Positions 6,151 through 13,447 of a stretch of 20,309 nucleotides of DNA are shown here, piece by piece (position 1 is the stretch's first letter; the number at the start of each line of letters is the position of its first letter). Under the pieces are notes generated by a model that saw only the letters and a program-made list of their open reading frames with translations, made no database searches and was not told where the DNA came from. Source of the DNA: Quadrisphaera sp. (GTDB taxonomy: Bacteria > Actinomycetota > Actinomycetes > Actinomycetales > Quadrisphaeraceae); NCBI GenBank assembly GCA_029258695.1, contig JARIBR010000043.1, positions 1-20,309 of the forward strand. Reading direction: 5' to 3'. The position numbers and the translations under genes are program-made.

Positions 6151-7923
6151 ATGAGAGTCCAGACCCGACCGGACCTGCAGGGCACCTTCGGGATGTGCGC
6201 CTCGACGCACTGGATCGCCTCGGCGAGCGCCCAGTCGGTCCTGGAGCGCGGCGGCACCGCCGTCGACGCCGCGGTGAGCACCGCCTTCGTGCTCCACGTC
6301 GTCGAGCCCCACCTCAACGGGCCCGGCGGCGACCTCGTCGCGATCGTCGCCCCGGCCGGGCGCGACCCGAAGGTCCTCGCCGGTCAGGGCCCCGCCCCGG
6401 CCGCCGCGAGCATCGAGCACTACCGCAGCGAGGGCCTCGACCTCGTGCCAGGCGCCGGGGGGCTGGCGTCCGCGGTGCCCGGGGCGGTGGACGCGTGGCT
6501 GCTGCTCCTCGCCGAGCACGGCACGTGGGAGCTGGACGACGTGCTCGCCCACGCCATCGGCTACGCCCGCCACGGCCACCCGCTCCTGGCATCCGCCGCC
6601 AGGGTCATCGCCACCGTCGAGCGGCTGTTCACCGAGGACTGGCCCTCCTCCGCGCAGACGTGGCTGCCGCGCGGCGCACCGCCGCGCGCCGGCGACCTCG
6701 TGCGCAACGAGGCGTACGCAGCCACGCTGACCCGCCTCGTCGAGATCTCCCGCGGCGGCGCCACCCGCGAGGGGCGCGTCGAGCGAGCGCGCCGGGCGTG
6801 GCGGGAGGGTTTCGTCGCCGAGGCGATCGACGCGTTCGTGGCGACGACGCCGCACCGGCACTCCACCGGAGGGGTGCACCGGGGGGTGATGACCGGCGCG
6901 GACGTCGCCGCCTTCACCGCGACGTGGGAGGAGACCGTCAGCGCGCAGCTCCGCGGGGTGCGGGTGCACAAGGCCGGGGCGTGGACGCAGGGACCGGCGC
7001 TGCTCCAGGCCGTGACGGTGCTCGAGGGCTTCGACGACGCGGAGCTGGACCTGAGCACCGCGGACGGGATCCACCGCACCGTCGAGGCGATGAGGCTGGC
7101 GATGGCCGACCGCGAGAGCCACTACGGCGACGGCCTGCCCGAGGCGGACCTGGCACGGCTGCTCTCCGCCGAGCACGCCGCGCACCGCCGCTCGCTCGTC
7201 GGGGCGAGCGCCTCGACGCGGCTGCGACCCAGCCGCCTGGACGGCGAGCCGTGGACGCCGCCCCTGCGCGGCGAGGGGGAGCAGCCGTCGTCCCCCGCCG
7301 CGGGTGAGCCCACGGTCTCCTCGTCGGGGACGACGCGGGGCGACACCTGCCACCTCGACGTGGTGGACCGGTGGGGCACCGTGGTCTCCGCGACGCCGAC
7401 CGGCGGGTGGCTGCAGTCCTCCCCCACCATCGCGGCCCTCGGGTTCGCCCTGGGCAGCCGGCTGCAGATGACGTGGCTGGACCCGGCCAGCCCCTCGGCG
7501 CTCACGCCGGGGCGCCGGCCGCGCACGACGCTGACGCCGACGGTGCTCAGCGTCGACGGCGAGGTGGTCGAGGCGCTCGGCACCCCGGGCGGTGATCAAC
7601 AGGACCAGTGGCAGCTGCCGTACCTGCTGCGCACCCGCGTCGGCGCGATGAGCCCCCAGCAGGGCGTCGACGCGCCGACGTTCCACACCACGAGCGTGCC
7701 GAGCAGCTTCTGGCCGCGGGCCTGGACGCCGGGCGGGCTCGTGATGGAGGACCGCTACGACGACGACGTGCTCGACGACCTGCGCGAGCGCGGGCACCGG
7801 GTGAGCGTGGCCGACGGCTGGAGCCTGGGGCGGCTGTCCTGCGTGCGTCGCGACCCCGCGAGCGGCGTGCTCTCCGCGGCAGCGAACCCGCGCGGCGCCC
7901 AGGGGTACGCCGTCGGTCGCTGA
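6151..7923 (+). CDS. ggt: Gamma-glutamyltransferase family protein
   Basis: 590 residues. N-terminal nucleophile hydrolase related to gamma-glutamyltranspeptidase, made as one chain and cleaved by itself. Family blocks: an N-terminal VLERGGTAVDAAVSTAF ... EPHLNGPGGD; the cleavage region GDTCHLDVVD, where Thr399 is the expected new N-terminal nucleophile of the small subunit; and GTPGGDQQDQW, the oxyanion/substrate loop. The usual second residue after the nucleophile is Thr; here it is Cys400. A Pro/Ser/Gly-rich stretch (about 350-397) just before the cleavage site resembles a flexible linker. No signal peptide is visible, so a cytoplasmic YwrD-like enzyme is more likely than a secreted glutathione-degrading one. 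ATG 6151 is preceded by GGAGG with a 4-nt spacer. Probably co-oriented, possibly co-transcribed, with the amidase. Confidence 0.88.
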   Translation: MRVQTRPDLQGTFGMCASTHWIASASAQSVLERGGTAVDAAVSTAFVLHVVEPHLNGPGGDLVAIVAPAGRDPKVLAGQGPAPAAASIEHYRSEGLDLVPGAGGLASAVPGAVDAWLLLLAEHGTWELDDVLAHAIGYARHGHPLLASAARVIATVERLFTEDWPSSAQTWLPRGAPPRAGDLVRNEAYAATLTRLVEISRGGATREGRVERARRAWREGFVAEAIDAFVATTPHRHSTGGVHRGVMTGADVAAFTATWEETVSAQLRGVRVHKAGAWTQGPALLQAVTVLEGFDDAELDLSTADGIHRTVEAMRLAMADRESHYGDGLPEADLARLLSAEHAAHRRSLVGASASTRLRPSRLDGEPWTPPLRGEGEQPSSPAAGEPTVSSSGTTRGDTCHLDVVDRWGTVVSATPTGGWLQSSPTIAALGFALGSRLQMTWLDPASPSALTPGRRPRTTLTPTVLSVDGEVVEALGTPGGDQQDQWQLPYLLRTRVGAMSPQQGVDAPTFHTTSVPSSFWPRAWTPGGLVMEDRYDDDVLDDLRERGHRVSVADGWSLGRLSCVRRDPASGVLSAAANPRGAQGYAVGR

Positions 7924-7924
7924 C

Positions 7925-8002
7925 GCGAGCCCGGTGGCGCTGACGCGCGGGAAGGAGCCGGGGCGCGCGATGATGCCACGGACCGCGACGACGCGGGCTC
8001 GC
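7925..8002. other. Nested inverted repeat between the gamma-glutamyltransferase and amidase genes
   Basis: Outer perfect 9-bp arms GCGAGCCCG (7925-7933) and CGGGCTCGC (7994-8002), then GTGGC/GCCAC (7934-7938 / 7975-7979), then CGCGC/GCGCG (7944-7948 / 7963-7967). Together they could fold into one long interrupted hairpin starting 2 nt after the upstream stop. No T-tract follows. It may be an attenuator, a processing or stability element, or a DNA-level site. Confidence 0.5.
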
Positions 8003-8027
8003 CCACCTCACCCGGGAGATCGACGAC

Positions 8028-9395
8028 ATGGCTCGAGCACAGGACGACCCGACGCTGGCGGGATGGCTCGCCGAGGACGCCGCCGGACGCGCCGCCCGGC
8101 TCGCGCGCGCCACCGACCTCGCCCACGCCACATCGGCGTCGCACCACGCGTGGATCGCCGTGGCCGAGGAACCGCACGCTGACGTGCCCGGCGACGGTCC
8201 GCTGGCCGGGGTCGGCGTGGCGGTCAAGGACAACGTCGACGTCGCGGGGCTGGCGACCACCGCCGGCAGCCCCCTGCTGCCCACCACGCCCGCGCAGGCC
8301 GACGCCGGGGTCGTCGCGGCGCTGCGGGCGGCCGGCGCGGTGGTGGTCGGCAAGACCAACATGCACGAGCTGGCGCTCGGCATCACGAGCGACAACGCGA
8401 CGTACGGCCCGGTGCTGAACCCGGCCGACCCCGCGCACAGCGCCGGCGGCTCCAGCGGCGGCAGCGCGGTGGCCGTGGCGCTCGGGGTCGTGCCGGTCGC
8501 CCTGGCCACCGACACCGGCGGCTCGGTGACGATCCCCGCGTCGTGGTGCGGCGTCGTGGGCTACCGCCCGACGACGGGTCGCTGGCCGCGGGACGGCGTG
8601 GTGACGATCTCCGCGAGCCGCGACACCGTGGGCGTCCACGCCCGCACCGTCGCCGACGTGCAGACGGTCGACACCGTCGTCACCCACCAGCCGCACAGCG
8701 CTCCGGCCGGTGCACCGTCGCTGGCGGGGGTGCGGCTGGGGGCGCCGCGCAGCTGGTTCGCCGACGTCGACCCCCAGGTCGCGGGGGTGGTGCAGGAGGC
8801 GCTGGACGCGCTGCGGGCCGCCGGGGCGAGCGTCGTCGAGGTGGACGTGCCCGGCGACGTCGAGGTCGCCGCCGCGGACGGCATCACCCTGGTCCTCCAC
8901 GAGGCGGCGACGTCGCTGCGCGAGCGCCTCGTCACGGCGGGCTCACCCGACGCGCTGTCTCCGTGGGAGGAGCTGGCCGCTCGCGTGGCCTCGCCGGACG
9001 TGCGGGCGCTGGTGGAGGTCATGGCGTCCGGCGCGGTGGAGGCGCCGGCCTACGCCGCGGCCCGCGCCGCCCGGTGGCGGCTGCAGCGAGACCTCGCCGA
9101 CGCCTTCGCCTCCTCGGGCCTGGACGCGATGGTGTGGCCGACCACCCCGGTGCTGCCGACGCTGGCCGGGCAGAACGCCACGACGGTGCTGGGCGGGCGC
9201 GAGGTGCCGGTGTTCGACACCGTGATCCGCAACACCGGCCCCGGCACCGTGGCGGGCCTGCCCGTCGTGGCGCTCCCCGCGGGCAGGAGCAGCGGCGGGC
9301 TCCCCGTGGGGCTGTGCGTGGAGGGCCGGGCGCACGACGACGTGGCGCTGCTGCGCCTGGCCGCGGCCGTGGAGGGGACGCTCGCCGAGCGGTAG
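8028..9395 (+). CDS. Amidase (amidase signature family)
   Basis: 455 residues. Hydrolyses an amide bond through the Ser-cisSer-Lys triad of the amidase signature family. GVAVKDNVD supplies the Lys (Lys67), HSAGGSSGGSA the cis-Ser (about 142-143) and ATDTGGSVTIPAS the nucleophile (Ser166). The C-terminal part shows the family's NTGPGTVAGLPVVALPAG block. Cytoplasmic. Substrate unknown; the sequence is not obviously GatA, since no gatB or gatC is nearby, and it has no second domain as allophanate hydrolases do. The ATG at 8028 has GGGAG 9 nt upstream. It lies 104 bp after the gamma-glutamyltransferase, separated by a nested inverted repeat. Both enzymes act on amide-type bonds, but a shared pathway is not shown. 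Confidence 0.9.
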   Translation: MARAQDDPTLAGWLAEDAAGRAARLARATDLAHATSASHHAWIAVAEEPHADVPGDGPLAGVGVAVKDNVDVAGLATTAGSPLLPTTPAQADAGVVAALRAAGAVVVGKTNMHELALGITSDNATYGPVLNPADPAHSAGGSSGGSAVAVALGVVPVALATDTGGSVTIPASWCGVVGYRPTTGRWPRDGVVTISASRDTVGVHARTVADVQTVDTVVTHQPHSAPAGAPSLAGVRLGAPRSWFADVDPQVAGVVQEALDALRAAGASVVEVDVPGDVEVAAADGITLVLHEAATSLRERLVTAGSPDALSPWEELAARVASPDVRALVEVMASGAVEAPAYAAARAARWRLQRDLADAFASSGLDAMVWPTTPVLPTLAGQNATTVLGGREVPVFDTVIRNTGPGTVAGLPVVALPAGRSSGGLPVGLCVEGRAHDDVALLRLAAAVEGTLAER

Positions 9396-9400
9396 GTCCC

Positions 9401-9415
9401 GGCAGCCTCGCTGCT
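9401..9415 (+). terminator. Weak hairpin after the amidase gene
   Basis: GGCAGC-CTC-GCTGCT forms a 6-bp stem including one G-U pair, 6 nt after the amidase stop. No T-tract follows, so intrinsic termination is uncertain. Confidence 0.3.
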
Positions 9416-9428
9416 GACGGAGCCGGTC

Positions 9429-9470
9429 GGTGGAGCGAGTGTCCTGGTGGAGCCGAGTTGCTGGTGGAGC
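9429..9470. repeat. Three copies of the tRNA-Ala 3' end at 17-bp period
   Basis: GGTGGAGC occurs at 9429-9436, 9446-9453 and 9463-9470, spaced exactly 17 bp. The last copy is the 3' terminus (acceptor strand plus CCA) of the tRNA-Ala gene; the other two lie downstream of the tRNA on its strand. Sequence between copies is only partly similar. Confidence 0.75.
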
Positions 9471-9537
9471 TGAGGGGACTCGAACCCCTAACCCCCTCGA
9501 TGCGACCGAGGTGCGCTACCAATTGCGCCACAGCCCC
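9462..9537 (-). tRNA. tRNA-Ala, anticodon CGC
   Basis: 76 nt on the minus strand including an encoded CCA. The acceptor arm GGGGCTG pairs with CAGCTCC and contains the G3:U70 wobble, the alanine identity element. The D arm is GCGC-AATTGGTA-GCGC, the anticodon stem CCTCG/CGAGG with loop GTCGCAT (anticodon CGC, reading GCG), the variable loop 5 nt, and the T arm AGGGG-TTCGAGT-CCCCT. It lies downstream of the sepX-like gene on the same strand. GCG is a common codon at this GC content. Confidence 0.97.
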
Positions 9538-9551
9538 TGGCGGGCGGCTCG

Positions 9552-9557
9552 AGGCTA
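9552..9557 (-). promoter_or_regulatory. Candidate -10 hexamer for the tRNA-Ala gene
   Basis: TAGCCT on the minus strand, within GATAGCCTC, a 9-mer also found at the galU promoter. It would place the transcription start a few nt before the mature tRNA 5' end at 9537. The -35 is not convincing. Confidence 0.4.
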
Positions 9558-9599
9558 TCACCGCCCTGCGCGACCCCGAGGCCAGGCGCGCACCGGGCG

Positions 9600-10265
9600 T
9601 CAGGCGCCGACCGCCTGGCGCCGCTCGACGCCCTGCTGCTGCGGCCGGCGCGAGGTGCCCGCCGCGTCGCGCTCAGGACGCCGGGCCTCGACGAGCGACA
9701 GCGGCCGGCCGGCGCCCACGCGGCGCAGCACGGCGGTGCGGGCGACCGCCCGGCGACGTGCCCGCAGCCGCAGCGTCACGAGCGCGACGACCACGGAGGC
9801 GACCCCCGCGAGCGCCGCGGTGACCACCGGGGCGCCGCTGCTCAGCAGCAGGACCGACGGGGTGACGACCAGGGCGCACCCGAGGACCAGCACGGCGGCG
9901 CGCAGGGCCGGCGACGGACGCCGCCGGCGACCGACGGCCACCGCGCCACCCCTCACCGCCGCGGGAGCGCGACGGGGAGCCACGGCCGGGTGGGGCTCGG
10001 GCGCCTTCCCCTGCGCCCGTCCCCCACCCGCCGTGGCCGTCATGGGCAGCGCAGCGGTCCTCGGCCGTCCCAGGAGCCCCGCGCTGCTCGGGCCCGAGCC
10101 CGCGCTGCGCGCCGTGGACCGAGCGCTCAGCACGAGCTCCCGGGCGTCGGTCTCGACCAGCTCGCAGCCGTGGGCCAGCTCCTCACGGCGCCGCACCCAG
10201 TGGGGCATCGCCCCGAACAGCCACAGCAGCACGACGCCCAGCACGAGAAGTCCGCTGCCACCCAT
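9600..10265 (-). CDS. sepX: SepX/GlpR-like membrane protein (septal protein, Glp receptor family)
   Basis: 221 residues. The N-terminal hydrophobic segment (about 5-19) runs into FGAMPHWVRRREEL, the arrangement typical of actinobacterial SepX/GlpR proteins. A low-complexity Arg/Ala/Gly/Pro cytoplasmic linker (about 45-120) follows, then two more membrane segments (about 123-141 and 146-166) and a basic tail. The gene sits with rimJ, the MoeA-like gene and galU, as does the mycobacterial homologue. From published work, SepX supports septum formation in Streptomyces, and GlpR is the membrane receptor of the MoeA-like division protein Glp in Corynebacterium. Function here rests on gene order and topology, because the sequence itself is poorly conserved. 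No Shine-Dalgarno is present; a promoter 6 nt before the ATG suggests a leaderless message separate from rimJ. Confidence 0.65.
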   Translation of the reverse strand: MGGSGLLVLGVVLLWLFGAMPHWVRRREELAHGCELVETDARELVLSARSTARSAGSGPSSAGLLGRPRTAALPMTATAGGGRAQGKAPEPHPAVAPRRAPAAVRGGAVAVGRRRRPSPALRAAVLVLGCALVVTPSVLLLSSGAPVVTAALAGVASVVVALVTLRLRARRRAVARTAVLRRVGAGRPLSLVEARRPERDAAGTSRRPQQQGVERRQAVGA

Positions 10266-10271
10266 GCGGGG

Positions 10272-10300
10272 ACTGTAGAGGCTCCCGTGGCTGATGGGAA
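10272..10300 (-). promoter_or_regulatory. Candidate sepX promoter (leaderless)
   Basis: On the minus strand, -35 TTCCCA (10295-10300), a 17-bp spacer and -10 TACAGT (10272-10277), ending 6 nt before the ATG at 10265. The absence of a ribosome site fits a leaderless transcript. Confidence 0.5.
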
Positions 10301-10304
10301 GCCT

Positions 10305-10328
10305 GTGACTCGTGTGACTGAAGTGACT
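10305..10328. repeat. Triple 9-bp repeat upstream of the sepX -35
   Basis: GTGACT at 10305-10310, 10314-10319 and 10323-10328, exact 9-bp period (AGTCAC on the minus strand). The array ends 4 bp from the candidate -35 and lies wholly between the rimJ stop and sepX, outside any coding frame I accept. Confidence 0.85.
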
Positions 10329-10343
10329 GACAGACCTCGGACG

Positions 10344-10991
10344 TCAGGCAGGACCGTCCACGGGGGCTCCCCACGGGAGCCGCCGGGGACGACGCAGCGG
10401 GCCGTCCGCGCGCACCAGGCGCGCCCAGGCGCCGTCGGCGGCCTCCGGAGCGGTGAGCGCATAGCTGAGGTGGTCGCGCCACGCGCCGTCGATGTGGAGG
10501 TAGGCCACGCGCGTGCCCTCGAGGCGCAGCCCCAGCTTCTCCACCACGCGGCGGCTCGCGGCGTTCTCCGGGCGGACGTTGATCTCCACGCGGTGCAGGC
10601 GCAGCGTCGTGAAGCAGTGGTCGATGACCATCGCCACGGCGCGCGGCATGATCCCCTGCCCCGCGAGGCGGCCGTCCAGCCAGTACCCGATGCTGGCCGA
10701 GCGCATCGACCCGGCCTCGATGCCCGCGACCGTCACCTGGCCCGCGAGCCGCCCGCGCCACACGATCGCCAGCGGCACCGACGTGCCGGCCCGGCCCTGC
10801 GCGGCGAGCGAGCGCAGCATCGCGGGGTAGCCCAGCGGCACCAGGCGCCCGTCGGGGCTGGTCGCCTCCCAGGGCCGGAGCCACGCGACATTGGCGGAGC
10901 GCACCTCGGACCACGCGGCGGCGTCGCGCCGGTGCAGCGGGCGCAGCACGATGTCGCCTCGCTCCAGGCGCACCGGCCAGCTGATCACCAC
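10344..10991 (-). CDS. rimJ: GNAT acetyltransferase, RimJ/RimL family
   Basis: 215 residues. Acetyl-CoA-dependent N-acetyltransferase fold: RGDIVLRPLHRRDAAAW at the N-terminus, AGQVTVAGIE (strand 4), IGYWLDGRLAGQGIMPRAVA (acetyl-CoA-binding loop region) and HRVEINVRPENAASRRVVEK (C-terminal half, the classic RimJ/RimL block). It resembles protein N-terminal alanine acetyltransferases that modify ribosomal proteins; the real substrate is unknown. The start is GTG 10991, one base after the mog stop; a second GTG at 10988 is equally possible, and neither has a clear Shine-Dalgarno, so translational coupling is likely. The C-terminal 35 residues are Arg/Pro-rich. Its place between moeA/mog and sepX matches the conserved actinobacterial neighbourhood. 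Confidence 0.88.
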   Translation of the reverse strand: MVISWPVRLERGDIVLRPLHRRDAAAWSEVRSANVAWLRPWEATSPDGRLVPLGYPAMLRSLAAQGRAGTSVPLAIVWRGRLAGQVTVAGIEAGSMRSASIGYWLDGRLAGQGIMPRAVAMVIDHCFTTLRLHRVEINVRPENAASRRVVEKLGLRLEGTRVAYLHIDGAWRDHLSYALTAPEAADGAWARLVRADGPLRRPRRLPWGAPVDGPA

Positions 10992-10992
10992 G

Positions 10993-11604
10993 TCAGTGCT
11001 CGTGCGGCGCGCCGGCCCCGTCGCCGTGGGCGCCCCCGGGGTGGTGCGACCGAGGGTGGTCCGACCGGGGGTGGTCCCCGCCGCGGACCTGGCCGACGGC
11101 GTGGACCAGCACCGGCTCGAGGACCCTCATCGCGTCGCGGCACGCCCCCGGGGAGCCGGCGACGTTGACGATGAGCGTCGCCCCCGATAGACCAGCCACC
11201 CCGCGGGAGAGGATCGACGTCGGCACCCCGACCCCGCTGGTGCGCAGGGCCTCCGCGATGCCCGGGACCTCGGTGTCGATCAGGGGGCGCGTCTGCTCGG
11301 GCGTGACGTCGGTGGGGCTGAGCCCCGTCCCCCCCGAGGTGAGGACCACGTCGGCGCGGGCGTCGACGGCCGCGCGCAGGGCGTCGCCGATCGCGGGGCC
11401 GTCCGGGACCACGACGGCGTCGGAGGTCTCGAACCCTGCCTCGCGCAGCCCCGCGACGAGGATCGGCCCTGCGTCGTCGGGGTACGTCCCGGCCGCCGCG
11501 CGCGTCGACGCCACGACGACGACAGCTCGCCGGCCCGCCGCCACCTGCTCCGAGGTGGGCCCCTGCGCGTCCATGGGCCCGTCGTCCACGGGGTCAGCCC
11601 CCAT
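10993..11604 (-). CDS. mog: MoaB/Mog-type molybdopterin biosynthesis protein with His-rich tail
   Basis: About 203 residues from the chosen ATG. The MoaB/Mog fold binds molybdopterin and adenylates it before molybdenum insertion by MoeA. Evidence: RRAVVVVASTRAAAGTYPD, VLTSGGTGLSPTDVTPEQ (MPT-binding TSGGTG loop) and TLIVNVAGSPGACRDAM. I chose ATG 11604 because GGAGG lies 8 nt upstream; an in-frame ATG at 11619 and a GTG at 11655 would lengthen an already low-complexity N-terminus, and the GTG would overlap moaC by 32 bp. The last 29 residues contain seven His in DHPRS/HHP-type repeats, unusual for the family and possibly metal-binding. It lies between moaC and rimJ in one tightly packed operon. 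Confidence 0.88.
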   Translation of the reverse strand: MGADPVDDGPMDAQGPTSEQVAAGRRAVVVVASTRAAAGTYPDDAGPILVAGLREAGFETSDAVVVPDGPAIGDALRAAVDARADVVLTSGGTGLSPTDVTPEQTRPLIDTEVPGIAEALRTSGVGVPTSILSRGVAGLSGATLIVNVAGSPGACRDAMRVLEPVLVHAVGQVRGGDHPRSDHPRSHHPGGAHGDGAGAPHEH

Positions 11605-11623
11605 CGGTGCGGCCTCCATGGGC

Positions 11624-12112
11624 TCAGCGCTCCCAGCCACCGCTTCGTCCGCCACTCTTGGCCACCACCCTCACGTCCGTGATCTCTGCGCGGCGATCGA
11701 TCGCCTTGATCATGTCCACCATCGCCAGGCCCGCGACCGCCACCGCGGTCAGGGCCTCCATCTCGACGCCGGTGCGGTCGCGGCTGCGCACGGTCGCCGC
11801 CAGCGAGACCCCATCGTCGGTGACCTCGACCTCGACGTCCACCGCGTGCACGGCGACCGGGTGGGCCAGGGGCACGAGCTCGGGGGTGCGCTTGGCCGCG
11901 GCGATGCCGGCCAGGCGCGCGACGGCGATGGCGTCGCCCTTGGGCACGCTGCCGTCGCGCAGCGCCGCGACCACGTCCGGGGAGCACCGCACCCGGCCGG
12001 TGGCGCGGGCGGTGCGGACGCTGATCTCCTTGTCGCTGACGTCCACCATCCGGGCGCGGCCGGCGTCGTCCAGGTGGGTGAGCCGAGCGCCCTGGCCAGG
12101 CTCGGGGTTCAC
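11624..12112 (-). CDS. moaC: Cyclic pyranopterin monophosphate synthase MoaC
   Basis: 162 residues. Converts the MoaA product (3',8-cyclo-GTP) to cyclic pyranopterin monophosphate, the first stable molybdenum-cofactor intermediate. The body aligns to the family: MVDVSDKEISVRTARATG, KGDAIAVARLAGIAAAKRT, ELVPLAHPV, TGVEMEALTAVAVAGL and MIKAIDRRAEI, with the conserved His of the HP pair and the Lys/Asp of the K-x-x-D segment. The Cys commonly found before that His (LCHP) is Ala here. The start is GTG 12112, overlapping the moeA stop by GTGA; longer frames in the antisense of moeA are not credible. No moaA, moaD or moaE is in the window. Confidence 0.93.
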   Translation of the reverse strand: MNPEPGQGARLTHLDDAGRARMVDVSDKEISVRTARATGRVRCSPDVVAALRDGSVPKGDAIAVARLAGIAAAKRTPELVPLAHPVAVHAVDVEVEVTDDGVSLAATVRSRDRTGVEMEALTAVAVAGLAMVDMIKAIDRRAEITDVRVVAKSGGRSGGWER

Positions 12113-13434
12113 GGGGCCTCCTCCGTCGCCGCCACCTCGTCGTCGAGGAGCAGGCACTCCACCGCGTCTCCGGGGGCGACCTCCACGACGTCGGCGGGGA
12201 CGTCGACGAGGCAGTTGGCGTGCGCGAGGTCCGCGACGAGGTGGGACCCGTGGCCGCCGACCGGGGCGACGGCCAGCCCGACGCCCTCGGCGTGGCCGCG
12301 GCGACGGACGAGCCCCCGCACGAACTGCCGCTTGCCCGGCGCCGAGCTCCACCCGCGCGAGGCCGTCGCCGGCACGCGGACCCGCCCGGGACGGCGCTGG
12401 CCCAGCATCGCGCGCAGCGCGGGGCGCACGAAGACCTCGAAGGAGACGTAGGCGCTGACGGGGTTGCCGGGCAGGGTCATCACCGGCACCACGCGACCGT
12501 CCGGCGTCGTGACGGCGCCGAGGCCCTGCGGCTTGCCCGGCTGCATGGCCACGCTGACGAACCGGGCGAGCCCGGCCGCGCTGAGCACCGCCTTCACCAC
12601 GTCGTAGGCCCCCGCGGACACCCCGCCGGTGGTGACCAGCAGGTCGGCCCGGTCGGCGGCCTCGTGCAGCACCTCCAGCAGGGCCGGCCCGGGGTCGTCC
12701 CCCACGGCGCGCACCCGCTCGGCGTGGGCCCCCGCAGCGCGGGCGGCCGCGACGAGGGCCAGGGAGTTCGAGTCGTGGACCTGGCCGAAGGACAGCGGCT
12801 CGCCGACCTCGACGAGCTCGTCGCCGGTGGAGACCACGACCACCCGTGGGCGGGGGTGGACGCTGACCCGCGCGCGCCCGGCCGCGGCCAGGAGCGCCAC
12901 GTGCCGGGGGCCCAGCCGGGTGCCGCCGCGCACCAGCAGGTCCCCCTCGCCCACGCCGTCACCCGCCGGGCGCACGTGCGCACCCTCGCGCGGCTGCTCG
13001 GTGACGACGACGCTGCCCGTCCCCGGGCCCCCGGCAGCGTCGGTGCCCCCACCGCCGTCGGTCACCTCCACGGGCACGACGGCGTCCGCCCCCGCGGGGA
13101 CCGGCGCGCCGGTCATGATCCGGATGGCGGTTCCCGGCGCCAGGACCAGCGGGGCCGGCGCGCCAGCGGGCAGGTCCCCGGTGACCGGCAGGGTCGACGG
13201 GCTCGACGCGCTGGCACCGTCGAGGTCGGCGCGGCGCACCGCGTAGCCGTCCATGGCCGAGGCGTCGAACGGCGGCAGCGGCGCGGGCGCGCGCACGTCG
13301 GCGGCGAGGACGCAGCCGAGCGCCTCGAGCAGGTCGACGTCGGCGGCCGCGCGCGGCGAGACCGCCGCGAGGCAGGCCGCGAGGTGGTCGTCGACGCTGG
13401 TCGTCCCCGGGGGCGTGGCCGGCGCCGGCGTCAC
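12109..13434 (-). CDS. moeA: MoeA-like molybdopterin molybdotransferase / Glp-type division protein
   Basis: 441 residues. All MoeA/gephyrin domains are present: the N-terminal region with PLPPFDASAMDGYAV and IMTGAPVPAGADAVVP, the MPT-binding domain with VVSTGDELVE ... DSNSLAL and VTTGGVSAGAYDVVK, then MQPGKPQGLG and MTLPGNPVSAYVSFEVFVRP, and the C-terminal domain IV. MoeA inserts molybdate into adenylated molybdopterin. The first Lys of the canonical KPGKP motif is Gln here (QPGKP), a change that, with the galU-moeA-rimJ-sepX neighbourhood, suggests the Glp subgroup shown in Corynebacterium to bind FtsZ and the GlpR receptor. Cofactor synthesis and division roles are not exclusive. The start GTG 13434 lies 13 bp after the galU stop without a visible ribosome site; the stop overlaps moaC. 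Confidence 0.92.
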   Translation of the reverse strand: MTPAPATPPGTTSVDDHLAACLAAVSPRAAADVDLLEALGCVLAADVRAPAPLPPFDASAMDGYAVRRADLDGASASSPSTLPVTGDLPAGAPAPLVLAPGTAIRIMTGAPVPAGADAVVPVEVTDGGGGTDAAGGPGTGSVVVTEQPREGAHVRPAGDGVGEGDLLVRGGTRLGPRHVALLAAAGRARVSVHPRPRVVVVSTGDELVEVGEPLSFGQVHDSNSLALVAAARAAGAHAERVRAVGDDPGPALLEVLHEAADRADLLVTTGGVSAGAYDVVKAVLSAAGLARFVSVAMQPGKPQGLGAVTTPDGRVVPVMTLPGNPVSAYVSFEVFVRPALRAMLGQRRPGRVRVPATASRGWSSAPGKRQFVRGLVRRRGHAEGVGLAVAPVGGHGSHLVADLAHANCLVDVPADVVEVAPGDAVECLLLDDEVAATEEAP

Positions 13435-13447
13435 GAGGAGGGCCGGC

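Noticed and set aside
5140..7797. Minus-strand frame of 885 codons
   Set aside because: Only the part from 6030 down encodes the patatin-like protein; the upstream part is antisense of the gamma-glutamyltransferase.
7934..8182. Short plus-strand ORF with an AAGGAG-like sequence ahead of ATGATG
   Set aside because: It overlaps the amidase N-terminus in another frame, is Arg/Pro-rich in the way shadow frames are, and the sequence is better explained by the nested inverted repeat.
9462..9537. tRNA-Ala as the edge of an integrated element
   Set aside because: No integrase, phage gene or GC shift is present on either side; only the small repeats remain, reported separately.
11605..11655. Longer N-terminus for the Mog/MoaB-type protein from GTG 11655
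   Set aside because: It overlaps moaC by 32 bp, has no clear ribosome site and adds low-complexity sequence; kept only as an alternative start.
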